In this document: positions 7,813 through 16,709 of the stretch, piece by piece
Layout: every line of letters starts with the position of its first letter
Position numbering within the stretch: position 1 is the stretch's first letter
Position numbers and translations under genes: made by a program
Notes under the pieces: model-generated
Told to the model about the DNA's origin: nothing
The model's input: only the letters and a program-made list of their open reading frames with translations
Databases searched by the model: none
Origin: CAYSRJ01 sp964525675
GTDB lineage: Bacteria > Spirochaetota > B62-G9 > DRHN01
NCBI GenBank assembly: GCA_964525675.1
Contig: CAZGJW010000008.1
Span: forward strand, 1-46,217
DNA length: 46,217 nucleotides
Direction: 5' to 3'

Positions 7813-9318
7813 CTACACGAACAGATGGACAAACCTTTTATACGCATCCTCCCACAAACGTGGGTTTTCAGGTGTATATCTTTTAATTGTGAAGTTTTCC
7901 CTGATTAGCGGGAACGATTGTTCCAGTGATTGCAGGATTCCGAGCCCTGCCGCCTGCACCATTACATTGCCGATGGCCGTCGCCTCATCCGGGCCCGCAA
8001 TGACGGGGAGGCCCACCGCATCCGCCGTAAATCTATTAAGGAGCTCATTTTTACACCCGCCGCCGACAATATAAACCGCAGTGCTCCTGGTTCTGCTTAC
8101 ATTGCAGATCTGCTCGTTCACCATTCTGTACTTCAATGCGAGGCTTTCATACACAACACGCAGAAACGTCTTTCTATCCCCCGGCACCTTCTGGCCCGTC
8201 TTTTTACAAAACGAAGCGATAGCATCCTCCATATTCGGTGGGTTGTAGAAGCCGGGATCATCCGGATCGATGAATGCACTAAAGGCCTCAGCACGGCGTA
8301 CCAGTGTGACTATTTCATCCCAGCTCATTTCTACGCCGTCTTCATCACGCCAGTTTCTTCGCAACTCCTGTATGGGCCATGTCCCCATACAGTTTTTCAG
8401 AAACCTGATGCTGTTAATGCCGCCCTCGTTACTGATATTCGTCGCCATCGCTATGGGTGAGGTTATAGGTTCGTCGATTATTTTACCGACAAGGGACCAT
8501 GTTCCCGAGCTGATTATGAGCGCATCCTCCCCCTTTTCCAACGGCGCAGCCGCATAGGCGCTTGCCGTATCGTGCGAGGGTACTGCGGTCAGTTTTGCCC
8601 TGTTTATCCTGAGAGATTCTGAAACCGGTGCCAAAAGCGTCCCCACTACCATGCCAGGTGGAACAATCTCCGGCATAATCTCCCCAGGCACACCCATTGC
8701 CGCCAGAAGTTCGGTGCTCCATGTCCTCTTCCGCGTATCCATGAGCTGAGTTACACTCGCCCAGGTTGAATCCACCATCTTTACATTGCCGAGCGAGAAA
8801 TAGAATATGGAAGGCATAGGAAGAAAGGTATATCCCCTATCAAGCCGATTCTTTCTATGCTTCATAAACCAGAGAAGCTGATTGGAGATGTTGAAGGGCT
8901 GAAACTGAATCCCCGTAATACTGTATACCTTCTCGGGATCGATATGTTTTTTCAAAGTTTCAACCATTGTATCGAGCCTGTGGTCGCGGTAGCAGTATAC
9001 CCGCCCGAGCAGGTCGCCTTCATCGGTTACGAACTGTCCGTCCGAACCCCATGTATCGATACCGATTGAGTCGAGTGTATCGGATATTTCCCGTCTATAG
9101 TTGTTGAGACCCTGTAAAATATTTCTGTACAGGTACACTTCGTCCCAGTAGGTCCTCTCTGTAATCTCCCCTTTACTATCACTGATGAAATAGGAGACCG
9201 GTTCATGGCTGAAACGGTGCAACTCTTCCAGTCGAAAGGCTTCATTTTCAAATATACCGACAAAACATTTTCCTCCTGACGCGCCGAGGTCTGCGGCAAA
9301 AACCTTCCCATCTTCCAT
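7813..9318 (-). CDS. FGGY-family carbohydrate kinase (rhamnulokinase/fuculokinase-like)
   Basis: Phosphorylates a ketose (L-rhamnulose or L-fuculose type) using ATP. The 501-aa protein shows the N-terminal phosphate loop AADLGASGGKCFVGIF, IDTWGSDGQFV with the catalytic-type aspartate, SHDTASAYAAAP, ISSGTWSLVG, and the C-terminal FGGY-type segment YIVGGGCKNELLNRFTADA. The sequence resembles rhamnulokinases more than xylulokinases. The start follows GAGGGGGAGGTT. The paired L-fucose isomerase makes fuculokinase activity plausible. It is separated from the helicase gene upstream by only 50 nt and may also be read from that unit. Confidence 0.87.
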   Translation of the reverse strand: MEDGKVFAADLGASGGKCFVGIFENEAFRLEELHRFSHEPVSYFISDSKGEITERTYWDEVYLYRNILQGLNNYRREISDTLDSIGIDTWGSDGQFVTDEGDLLGRVYCYRDHRLDTMVETLKKHIDPEKVYSITGIQFQPFNISNQLLWFMKHRKNRLDRGYTFLPMPSIFYFSLGNVKMVDSTWASVTQLMDTRKRTWSTELLAAMGVPGEIMPEIVPPGMVVGTLLAPVSESLRINRAKLTAVPSHDTASAYAAAPLEKGEDALIISSGTWSLVGKIIDEPITSPIAMATNISNEGGINSIRFLKNCMGTWPIQELRRNWRDEDGVEMSWDEIVTLVRRAEAFSAFIDPDDPGFYNPPNMEDAIASFCKKTGQKVPGDRKTFLRVVYESLALKYRMVNEQICNVSRTRSTAVYIVGGGCKNELLNRFTADAVGLPVIAGPDEATAIGNVMVQAAGLGILQSLEQSFPLIRENFTIKRYTPENPRLWEDAYKRFVHLFV

Positions 9319-9368
9319 AACCTCCCCCTCTCAAGGTAATTCACACCAAAAAACTCCTTTGCCCTCTC

Positions 9369-11843
9369 TCAATCGGCAATCAGCGCAGATAGCCGCCTGT
9401 ATGCAGCATTGACAGTTTTTTCCTGTTGCTCGTTTATAATTTGTATATCCTCATCGATAAGCGCTTCAAGGCTTGATACCGACTCCTCCAGGGCCTGAAT
9501 AAAATCCCTGTAACTGGCATACCAGTAGGAACCGTTGCCGTCGGTAAGAAGGGTAAGAAAGCCAAGTTTCTTTTTTGATTTCATCGTTCTGCTCGGCTTG
9601 AGAAGATCCGGAATATACCGGACTATCTCGAAGGAATCATGCACATAGTCAAAGTGCACACCACGCGGCCATTTTGTCACCACATGCCCGTTCAGGGTCA
9701 ACTTCGGTGCGGTTTCTATAATCCGCTTCAGCGCAATGCCGGACAGTATCTCAAACCCGTTGAATAAAACCCTGCCTCGCAAGCCTTTATAGTCCGGCAG
9801 TTTCGATACATCGAGGCTCCTCACCGCCCGTTCCAGCGTATCATAGGGAAGCTGAACGACCTTCTTTTTTCCCTTAACAAACTGTATCTCGAATGTTTCG
9901 CGGCCTATCTTGATAAAATTCGTGAAATTACGGGCTGCTGCCGGCTTCTTCTTCGGTTTTATCTCCTTCCCGACAAATGTTTCGTAGATATACGGAGAAA
10001 TCTTCTTCAACCACTCCGGGTACAACGGAGACACCGACATAGCGTACATCTGCGAAGTCCGCATAATTTCTCCAGCAACGATGTATTCCGGTCTCTCGCG
10101 ATACATCACTGATCCAGGATGGATCTTAATGCCGTATGCCGTTGTACTGGAATAATGCGATTTCCCCTTCCTCCTGCATACAAACTGGATGAGACCTTTT
10201 GATACGGCGCAGAGATATTGGGATAAGTCTCCTCCGTTGACCACGGGGATGCCGATTTCAGACAAGATTTCACTGAGCTGCTGTTTTACATTGTAAATTT
10301 CCTGCATGCCCTTGTAATCCAGGTAGTACCGGTCGCAGAACTCCTCTCTATCATCAGCCTTTTCGAAACCCCTGAATATTTTCAGGTAGGAAACGAAATC
10401 ACCGAACTTGTGACGAAAAGAATGGTGAGCCTTGCGCGCCTCCATCTCAAAACCCTGCGGCAGAAGAAAAGGAGCCCGGTCGTTGAGAAAGGCCGCTGCA
10501 ATGAGAACCTCTTCAAGAACTTCGGGATATTCCATGACGGACGCCGCAATCATTCTGGCAAGACGGGGGATTATCGGGAATTTCACCATGAGGCTGCCGA
10601 TCGAAGTAAGGTTGCGCTGCTCATCCAGCGCCTCAAGCAGCCCGAGCGCCTCGACTGCGCCGCGGATGTTTCCCGCACCCGGGTTCGAGATAAAGTCAAA
10701 CTCCTCAAAATCTTTAATACCCAGTTCCGCCATCCGGAGAACGACCTCGGAAAGATCGCGCCGGTATATCTCCTCCTTCGTAAACAGCTCCCTGTCCTCA
10801 TAATCATCGCTCGTATAGAGCCTGTAGCACACCCCGGGCTGGGTGCGGCCAGCCCGTCCCTTTCTCTGATTGATTGATGCCTTTGATATGGGAACCTCAA
10901 CAAGGGAGGACGTGAAATTGCGTGCATTGTAGTAATTGAGCTTGGCAAAACCTGGATCGATAACATACCTGACACCGTCAATGGTCACGCTCGTTTCAGC
11001 TATGTTCGTTGCGACTATCACCTTTCTCTGAGAAGGAAAATCGAGAAACACCCGCTCCTGTTCCTCCTGAGAAAGTCGGCCGTAAAGCGGGAGAAGCGCC
11101 ATTGTTTTTTGTTTGTTCAAACGGGAAAGCTCCGAGATACAACCTTTGATCTGGGCCTCACCGGAAAGAAATATCAAAATATCCCCGGGCACTCCGCTCT
11201 GCTCGATTTTTTTTACGACCTGGGTGATTTTATCCAGAACTGCAACAGAATCATGGAGATACTCAGGCGGATCGTAAACGATGTCCACGGGGTACATCGG
11301 TGCGTCGATTGTCACGATCGGGCATCCGTCAAAGTATTCGGAAAATATCGACGCATTGATCGTCGCCGAGGAAACGACAACTTTCAGATCATCCCTCTGA
11401 CGGAGAATCCCCTTCAGCAGACCAAGTATGAAATCTATATTGAGGCTTCTCTCATGAGCTTCATCCACCATTATGATGCTGTATTCTGAAAGCAGAGGGT
11501 CCGCTTTCAACTCCTGTAAAAGTATGCCGTCCGTCATGATAACAATTCGCGTTCGGGGCACCGTTTCGTCGACGAAGCGCATCTTGTATCCAACGATCCC
11601 GGGGATTTTGTCGCCGTACTGTCGAGCGATAAAATGGGACACAGAAACCGCAGCTATTCTTCTCGGCTGCGTCACACCTATCCTACCGATTTTTGCAAAT
11701 CCTGCATCATAGAGAATCTTCGGAATCTGCGTTGTCTTGCCGGACCCGGTCGGACTCTCTACGACAACAACCCGGTTTTTCTTAAGGGCCCTGCTAATGA
11801 CATTCCTGTGTCGGTATACCGGCAGTTTTTTGATATCGATCAT
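9369..11843 (-). CDS. hrpA: DEAH-box ATP-dependent RNA helicase (HrpA-like)
   Basis: RNA remodelling ATPase of 824 aa. Superfamily 2 motifs occur in order: GSGKTTQIPK (Walker A, ~residue 33), TQPRRIAA, DEAH (~125), SSATIN (~158), then NIAETSVTIDGVRYVIDPG and QRKGRAGRTQPGVCYRLY (motifs V/VI), followed by the HA2/OB-type region (~370-600). The C-terminal third differs from E. coli HrpA and is much shorter, ending in a lysine-rich and helical segment. The ATG follows GGAGAGAG and is 15 nt after the malic enzyme stop, implying cotranscription. HrpA versus HrpB cannot be separated with certainty; the N-terminal half favours HrpA. Confidence 0.85.
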   Translation of the reverse strand: MIDIKKLPVYRHRNVISRALKKNRVVVVESPTGSGKTTQIPKILYDAGFAKIGRIGVTQPRRIAAVSVSHFIARQYGDKIPGIVGYKMRFVDETVPRTRIVIMTDGILLQELKADPLLSEYSIIMVDEAHERSLNIDFILGLLKGILRQRDDLKVVVSSATINASIFSEYFDGCPIVTIDAPMYPVDIVYDPPEYLHDSVAVLDKITQVVKKIEQSGVPGDILIFLSGEAQIKGCISELSRLNKQKTMALLPLYGRLSQEEQERVFLDFPSQRKVIVATNIAETSVTIDGVRYVIDPGFAKLNYYNARNFTSSLVEVPISKASINQRKGRAGRTQPGVCYRLYTSDDYEDRELFTKEEIYRRDLSEVVLRMAELGIKDFEEFDFISNPGAGNIRGAVEALGLLEALDEQRNLTSIGSLMVKFPIIPRLARMIAASVMEYPEVLEEVLIAAAFLNDRAPFLLPQGFEMEARKAHHSFRHKFGDFVSYLKIFRGFEKADDREEFCDRYYLDYKGMQEIYNVKQQLSEILSEIGIPVVNGGDLSQYLCAVSKGLIQFVCRRKGKSHYSSTTAYGIKIHPGSVMYRERPEYIVAGEIMRTSQMYAMSVSPLYPEWLKKISPYIYETFVGKEIKPKKKPAAARNFTNFIKIGRETFEIQFVKGKKKVVQLPYDTLERAVRSLDVSKLPDYKGLRGRVLFNGFEILSGIALKRIIETAPKLTLNGHVVTKWPRGVHFDYVHDSFEIVRYIPDLLKPSRTMKSKKKLGFLTLLTDGNGSYWYASYRDFIQALEESVSSLEALIDEDIQIINEQQEKTVNAAYRRLSALIAD

Positions 11844-11858
11844 GACTCTCTCCGCACT

Positions 11859-13208
11859 TTATACCGGCTCATCAATATGCCTGATAAATCCCTTTTCCAT
11901 GAGCATTTTAGTCTTTTCTCTCGTTTCACGGATGATCGATTCAGACAGATTGAAAAGCTCGTTTCTTTTCATTTTTACCCGCGCCACTCCCTGTTCGATT
12001 GCCTTCATACCGACTGCCGCCGCAACCCGGGGAAATACCTCCCACTCGTCCATGGTAGGTATTATGTAGTTTTCGTGAATGCCCCTGGCTTCGGCTGTCT
12101 TTGCTATTTCCTTTCCGGCCTCGATACACATCTCATCCGTAATTGTTCGAGCGCGAACATCGAGTGTACCGCGGAAAATACCAGGAAAACCGAGCGAATT
12201 GTTGACCTGGTTTGGAAAATCGCTTCTGCCGGTTGCAATGATACATGCACCTGCCTCTTTTGCTTCCCACGGCCATATCTCCGGCACCGGATTTGCACAC
12301 GCAAAAACCACCGCGTTTTTACCCATGCCTGAAATCCATTCCTTCCGGATCGTACCGGGGCCGGGGCGTGACAGGGCAATGAGAACGTCGGCTCCTCTGA
12401 GCACCTCCCCTATTGAATCATCCGTGTTCAATGCATTGGTCAATTCGCACATCCGCCACTTCTCGTACAGGTCGGGGTTGTCTCTGATATCAGTTCGTTC
12501 CCTGGAAAGCGCGCCTTTCGAATCGAACATTACACAGTTTGCGGCTGTTGCGCCTGCCTTGAAAATGATATCGGCAATTCTGATATTGGCGGCTCCGGAC
12601 CCCATGAACACGATTTTTACCGTGTCAAGCTTTTTTCCGGCGACCTTTAACGCATTTAAAAGCCCGGCGAGCGTTACCGCGGCTGTGCCCTGCTGATCGT
12701 CATGCCAGACAGGAATCGGACACTCGTTTCGCAGCCTCTCGAGAATACGAAAGCACTTCGGCTGCGCTATATCCTCGAGATTGATTCCGCCAAAGGAGGG
12801 ATGGAGCAGCTTGACAGTCTGCACAAAGGTGTCAGGGTCTTTTGTATCGAGGCAGATCGCAAATGCGTCCACTCCGCCGAGATACTTGAACAGAAGCGCC
12901 TTGCCCTCCATAACCGGGAGCGCGGCAGTCGGCCCGATATCGCCGAGCCCGAGCACGCGGGTCCCGTCTGAAACCACAGCCACGGTATTCCACTTGCTCG
13001 TATACTCGTATGCCAGATCCTCATCTGCCTGTATCTCTTTACAGGGTGCAGCAACTCCCGGGGTATACCATACATCGAAATCGTGCATGTCACGCACCCG
13101 GCAGCGCGGCACCGTTTCAACCTTTCCCCTGTACAGCCTGTGGAGCTTCGACGCAATCTCAAGCGGTTTCCTAGCCTTCGCGAGAAGGCGTTTAACATCA
13201 TGATCCAT
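11859..13208 (-). CDS. Malic enzyme (NAD(P)-dependent, oxaloacetate-decarboxylating)
   Basis: Converts malate to pyruvate and CO2, linking the TCA cycle to pyruvate. The 449-aa protein has DVWYTPGVAAPCKEI, VVSDGTRVLGLGDIG, MEGKALLFKYLGGVDAFAI, the metal-binding VWHDDQQGTAAVTLAG, the Rossmann motif IVFMGSGAANIRIADI, and FACANPVPEIWP. There is no C-terminal phosphotransacetylase domain. Start 13208 is preceded by AAGGAT. It is transcribed divergently from the TCA operon, with about 300 nt of shared upstream DNA. Cofactor preference is not determined. Confidence 0.93.
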   Translation of the reverse strand: MDHDVKRLLAKARKPLEIASKLHRLYRGKVETVPRCRVRDMHDFDVWYTPGVAAPCKEIQADEDLAYEYTSKWNTVAVVSDGTRVLGLGDIGPTAALPVMEGKALLFKYLGGVDAFAICLDTKDPDTFVQTVKLLHPSFGGINLEDIAQPKCFRILERLRNECPIPVWHDDQQGTAAVTLAGLLNALKVAGKKLDTVKIVFMGSGAANIRIADIIFKAGATAANCVMFDSKGALSRERTDIRDNPDLYEKWRMCELTNALNTDDSIGEVLRGADVLIALSRPGPGTIRKEWISGMGKNAVVFACANPVPEIWPWEAKEAGACIIATGRSDFPNQVNNSLGFPGIFRGTLDVRARTITDEMCIEAGKEIAKTAEARGIHENYIIPTMDEWEVFPRVAAAVGMKAIEQGVARVKMKRNELFNLSESIIRETREKTKMLMEKGFIRHIDEPV

Positions 13209-13508
13209 TTTAATTCATCCTTACAGTTATTGAAATGATACAGTGTGCCGATGATACCGCTGTTTGCCCCCTGTAATCATCACCAAAATCTCGCTGCAGC
13301 GTCTACAACCCGGGGGCATCCTTATACATATGTCCTGACAGACTGACCGCCTTCCCGGAAATTTCGGAATTGCGACTCACTTAATGTAACAACAAGTCCT
13401 GTTTTTAACAATAGACTTCATCAACACTAATCAGTTTTATCCTTGACGGAACCTTACATTTGAAACGTGGGTAATAACTCAATTATTTACCCCCAAAACC
13501 GTTACGTC
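13209..13508. other. Divergent intergenic region, malic enzyme / TCA operon
   Basis: No gene seen. A weak minus-strand promoter is conceivable, because TTGTTA and TACATT are separated by 17 nt between about 13385 and 13415, ahead of the malic enzyme. An sdhC, often placed before sdhA, is absent. Confidence 0.3.
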
Positions 13509-13537
13509 TTGACAAGAATTACGGTACAAAGTAATGT
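13509..13537 (+). promoter_or_regulatory. Promoter of the sdh-suc-gltA operon
   Basis: TTGACA (13509-13514), a 17-nt spacer and TAATGT (13532-13537). The predicted start near 13544 places the whole repeat copy at 13545-13612 in the 5' leader of the operon. Confidence 0.55.
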
Positions 13538-13544
13538 AATTCTA

Positions 13545-13612
13545 TCACTGAGAAGTGGCGACTTCGCGGCCGAGTATAAAACGTAACTTGTTCGAAGTCA
13601 CTGAGAAGGAGG
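13545..13612 (+). repeat. Dispersed hairpin repeat, copy 1 (one unit)
   Basis: It begins with AGAAGTGGCG, contains CTTCGCGGCCGAGTATAAAA, then the hairpin arms GTAACTT and AAGTCAC (one mismatch). The 11-mer TCACTGAGAAG occurs at 13545-13555 and again at 13598-13608, as if one unit had been duplicated. The 3' end merges into AAGGAGG (13606-13612), the ribosome site of the sdhA reading frame whose GTG is 5 nt further on. Confidence 0.8.
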
Positions 13613-13617
13613 AACCC

Positions 13618-14307
13618 GTGACTTACGAGTATGATGTTGTTGTTGTGGGAGCAGGAGGCGCCGGTCTGTACGCCGCACTCGAAGCAAGCAGGACGGCCCG
13701 CACAGCCGTGATTTCAAAGCTCAATCCAATGCGCGGTCACACCGGTGCAGCCCAGGGCGGTATAAGCGCAGCTCTGGGAAACGTCGAGGAAGACTTGCCC
13801 GAGTGGCACGCATTCGATACGGTGAAGGGAGGAGATTACCTCACCGATCAATCGGCTGCGCTTCTTCTGGCGGAGGATGCAGTACGCGCCGTAATCGATC
13901 TCGAACACAGAGGGCTCCCATTCAACAGAACGGCTGAGGGTAAAATCGACCAGCGCCGTTTCGGCGGTCATACCCGAAATTTCGGTGAAGCTGCTGTGAG
14001 ACGATCATGTTTTGCTGCGGACAGAACCGGCCACATGATTCTCCAGACTCTCTACCAGCAGTGTATAAAAAACGAAGTTTCCTTCTTCGATGAATTTCAG
14101 GTACTCGACGTCATCATCGAAGGCAGGCAGTGCAAAGGGATCGTGGTAATTGAGCTGGGCACCGGTGAAATACATGTATTCAAGGTGGCCGCCGTCCTGT
14201 TTGCAACCGGCGGTTTCGGCAGGATGTTCAGAATTACATCCAATGCGTACGCGAATACCGGAGACGGACCAGCAGTGCTCGCGCGGCGCGGCATTCCGCT
14301 CGAAGAT
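13618..14307 (+). pseudogene. sdhA: Succinate dehydrogenase/fumarate reductase flavoprotein, 5' part only
   Basis: The N-terminal 230 residues of the FAD subunit that oxidises succinate. They include the FAD loop VVVGAGGAGLYAALEA, HTGAAQGGISAALGN (covalent-FAD histidine region), TVKGGDYLTDQ, FGGHTRNFGEAAVRRSCFAAD and LFATGGFGRMFRITSNA. GTG 13618 is chosen because AAGGAGG lies 5 nt upstream; an in-frame GTG at 13555 is inside the repeat. After LARRGIPLED, where the family continues MEFVQFHP, the sequence switches to sdhB and the frame ends at 14412. About 350 residues, including the substrate-binding and catalytic arginine region, are missing. Confidence 0.85.
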
Positions 14308-14474
14308 GGGGATTCGAAGCGCGACTCGACGTACTCGATACCCCGAACGGCGTATGGCCGTGTGAAAACCACTTCAAATGCACCGAGGTGTGCCCTCGGG
14401 GTATCAAGGTGACAAAACTCATCAACCTGACGAAGAAAAAGATAAAGGACTACAGAAAGCGGAGAGGACAGTGA
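14307..14474 (+). pseudogene. sdhB: Succinate dehydrogenase iron-sulfur subunit, 3' remnant
   Basis: In a frame different from the sdhA part, 55 codons read as the SdhB C-terminus: GFEARLDVLDTPNGVWPC, then FKCTEVCPRGIKVTK with the cysteines that hold the [3Fe-4S]/[4Fe-4S] clusters, ending TGA at 14472-14474, directly before sucC. The N-terminal plant-type ferredoxin half is absent. The join with sdhA falls near 14305-14312. This is the expected product of a single deletion removing the sdhA 3' half, any spacer, and the sdhB 5' two thirds. Confidence 0.82.
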
Positions 14475-14475
14475 T

Positions 14476-15603
14476 ATGAAACTGTACGAATACCAGGCCA
14501 AAGAGCTCTTTGAGCAAAACGGCATTCAGACAGCGCCGGGAAAGGTGATCGATACCCCGGAGGATGCATTCGGGATAACAGAAGAGCTCGGCGGCAGGGC
14601 TGCTGTCAAAGCCCAGGTGCTCGTCGGTGGCAGAGGGAAAGCCGGAGGAATTAAAATAGCCTCATCTCCGGAAGAAGCTGTTGCGGCAGCCCGTTCTATA
14701 CTAAACATGTCCGTAAAATCTCTTCCGGTAAAAAAGGCCCTGGTCGTCAAAGCCCTCTCCATCCAATCGGAGTACTATTTAGGAATCACCGTTGACCGTT
14801 CTTCCAAGCTGATTACCCTTATAGCAAGTGCAGCAGGCGGTGTGGATATTGAAGAGCTTGCAGCGCACGAACCGGAAAAAATACACACGTTCGTAATTAA
14901 TCCTTTGGAAGGACTGGATGAAAAGGGCTGCCGTTCGATGCTCACTGCGGTATTCGGGGATAATGAGCTGACTGAACGAGCCTTTGAGACCGTGCGCAAC
15001 CTGTACCGGCTTTTCATCAGTATCGACGGATCACTTATCGAAATCAATCCATATGCGATGACCGATAAGGACGGCCTTCTCGCACTCGACGCAAAAATTG
15101 TGATAGATGAAAGTGCTGTATACAAGCATCCCGAGCTGGAATATCTGAGAAACCCAGAGGAGTACGACCCTGATGAGCTCGATGCCCGTGAATACGGACT
15201 CAGTTTTGTAAGCCTCGACGGTGACATAGGCTGTATCGTAAACGGTGCCGGACTTGCCATGGCGACCATGGATATTATCAAACTTGCGGGAGGGAATCCG
15301 GCAAACTTTCTCGACGTGGGAGGAAGCTCGAGCCCGGAAAAGGTCGTTCGTGCATTCGAAATAATATCCCGCAATCGCACTGTAAAAGCCATACTTATTA
15401 ATATATTCGGCGGCATTACCCGCTGCGATGACGTTGCAAAGAGCATACTGCAGGCAAAAGATACAGTGAAGCTCGAGATCCCGCTCGTTATACGACTGAT
15501 CGGCACAAACGAAAAGGAGGGGCAGGCTATTCTGAAAAAAGCGGGAATCGATGTTTTTGAGAAGTTGACCGAGGCGGTTGAGAAAGTTGTCCAGTATGCA
15601 TAG
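14476..15603 (+). CDS. sucC: Succinyl-CoA synthetase beta subunit (ADP-forming type)
   Basis: ATP-grasp subunit that, with SucD, interconverts succinyl-CoA and succinate with nucleotide phosphorylation. The 375 aa match family length. It begins MKLYEYQAKELFEQNGI, followed by KAQVLVGGRGKAGGI in the nucleotide-binding fold, EINPYAMT (metal site), and the C-terminal NFLDVGGSSSPEKV and INIFGGITRCD. The start ATG overlaps the end of the sdhB remnant by spacing (one base after TGA) and follows AAGCGGAGAGG. It appears intact despite the damage on both sides. Confidence 0.95.
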   Translation: MKLYEYQAKELFEQNGIQTAPGKVIDTPEDAFGITEELGGRAAVKAQVLVGGRGKAGGIKIASSPEEAVAAARSILNMSVKSLPVKKALVVKALSIQSEYYLGITVDRSSKLITLIASAAGGVDIEELAAHEPEKIHTFVINPLEGLDEKGCRSMLTAVFGDNELTERAFETVRNLYRLFISIDGSLIEINPYAMTDKDGLLALDAKIVIDESAVYKHPELEYLRNPEEYDPDELDAREYGLSFVSLDGDIGCIVNGAGLAMATMDIIKLAGGNPANFLDVGGSSSPEKVVRAFEIISRNRTVKAILINIFGGITRCDDVAKSILQAKDTVKLEIPLVIRLIGTNEKEGQAILKKAGIDVFEKLTEAVEKVVQYA

Positions 15604-15733
15604 CCTTCTCGAATTGTGCCCTGGATAGTTTAAGGGAACCTGTGTGGTATAACGCACCAGATTTCTGTTAGTGGATATTCCCGTCCAAACGGATGAACCT
15701 TATGTACGTTAAAAATGACAGTACGGAGCAGAT

Positions 15734-16609
15734 ATGAGCATACTGATCAACAGGAACACGAAAGTTCTGGTACAGGGGATAACCGGACATGACGGTTCTT
15801 TTCATGCTGGTTCCATGCTCGCATACGGAACCAGGGTGGTAGCAGGCGTTACACCGAAAAGAGGCGGACAGGTCATCAATAGTATTCCTGTATACAATAC
15901 TATTAAGGAATGCCGAGATCAGACGGAAATCGACTGCTCCATCATTTTCGTTCCAGCACAATTCGCAAGCAGTGCAATACGGGAAGCTGCGGATACGGGC
16001 ATTCCCCTCATTGTATGCATCACTGAAGGCATACCCGTACTTGAAATGATCGAAAATTATCACTACGTACGGGAGAGAGGGCTCAGGCTCATCGGTCCGA
16101 ACTGCCCCGGGCTCATCACACCCGATGAATGTAAAGTCGGGATAATGCCGGCACGTATACATAAACCAGGGCGTATAGGGGTAATTTCCAGGAGCGGAAC
16201 GCTAACCTATGAGATTGTGTACAACCTCACCCTGAGTGGTTTCGGGCAGTCGACATGTGTGGGTATCGGCGGCGACCCTATCATCGGCACCGATTTCGTA
16301 GAGCTCCTCAGGATGTTCGAGAACGACCCCGGTACCGACGCTATCGCACTCATCGGCGAGATCGGCGGCGAAGACGAAGAAAAGGCAGCAGATTTTATTT
16401 CGAGCGAAATGAGGAAACCTGTCGCAGCCCTTATTTCGGGAAGAACCGCTCCGAAAGGCAAGAGAATGGGACATGCGGGCGCGATAGTCTCCGGCGGCAA
16501 GGGCACAGCGGAAGCGAAGCTGAAGGCCTTCAAAGAAGCTGGGGTTCCGGTTGCCGACAGGCCCGATGAAATCCCCGTGCTCATAGGAGATATCCTTAAA
16601 GGATACTGA
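15734..16609 (+). CDS. sucD: Succinyl-CoA synthetase alpha subunit
   Basis: CoA-binding and phosphohistidine subunit partnering SucC. The 291 aa contain VQGITGHDGSFHA, VAGVTPKRGG, IGPNCPG, VISRSGTLTYEI, and the active-site histidine in RMGHAGAIVSGGKGTA. The start follows CGGAG with 6-nt spacing. A 130-nt gap separates it from sucC, longer than usual for this pair, and no gene is seen in that gap. It appears complete. Confidence 0.95.
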   Translation: MSILINRNTKVLVQGITGHDGSFHAGSMLAYGTRVVAGVTPKRGGQVINSIPVYNTIKECRDQTEIDCSIIFVPAQFASSAIREAADTGIPLIVCITEGIPVLEMIENYHYVRERGLRLIGPNCPGLITPDECKVGIMPARIHKPGRIGVISRSGTLTYEIVYNLTLSGFGQSTCVGIGGDPIIGTDFVELLRMFENDPGTDAIALIGEIGGEDEEKAADFISSEMRKPVAALISGRTAPKGKRMGHAGAIVSGGKGTAEAKLKAFKEAGVPVADRPDEIPVLIGDILKGY

Positions 16610-16709
16610 TGGTTTTTATCTCCCTGGTTCCGTCACCCGGTACCCTGCTTGCATATGTCTATGGCAAAATGTACAGGCAGCTATTGATGTTGTAATGGAG
16701 TTTTTCTTA

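Noticed and set aside
13555..13617. sdhA starting at the in-frame GTG inside the repeat
   Set aside because: The extra 21 residues are repeat sequence; GTG 13618 has an ideal AAGGAGG at 5 nt.
14307..14474. A separate small ferredoxin-like gene before sucC
   Set aside because: It has no start codon or ribosome site and its sequence is the C-terminal end of SdhB.
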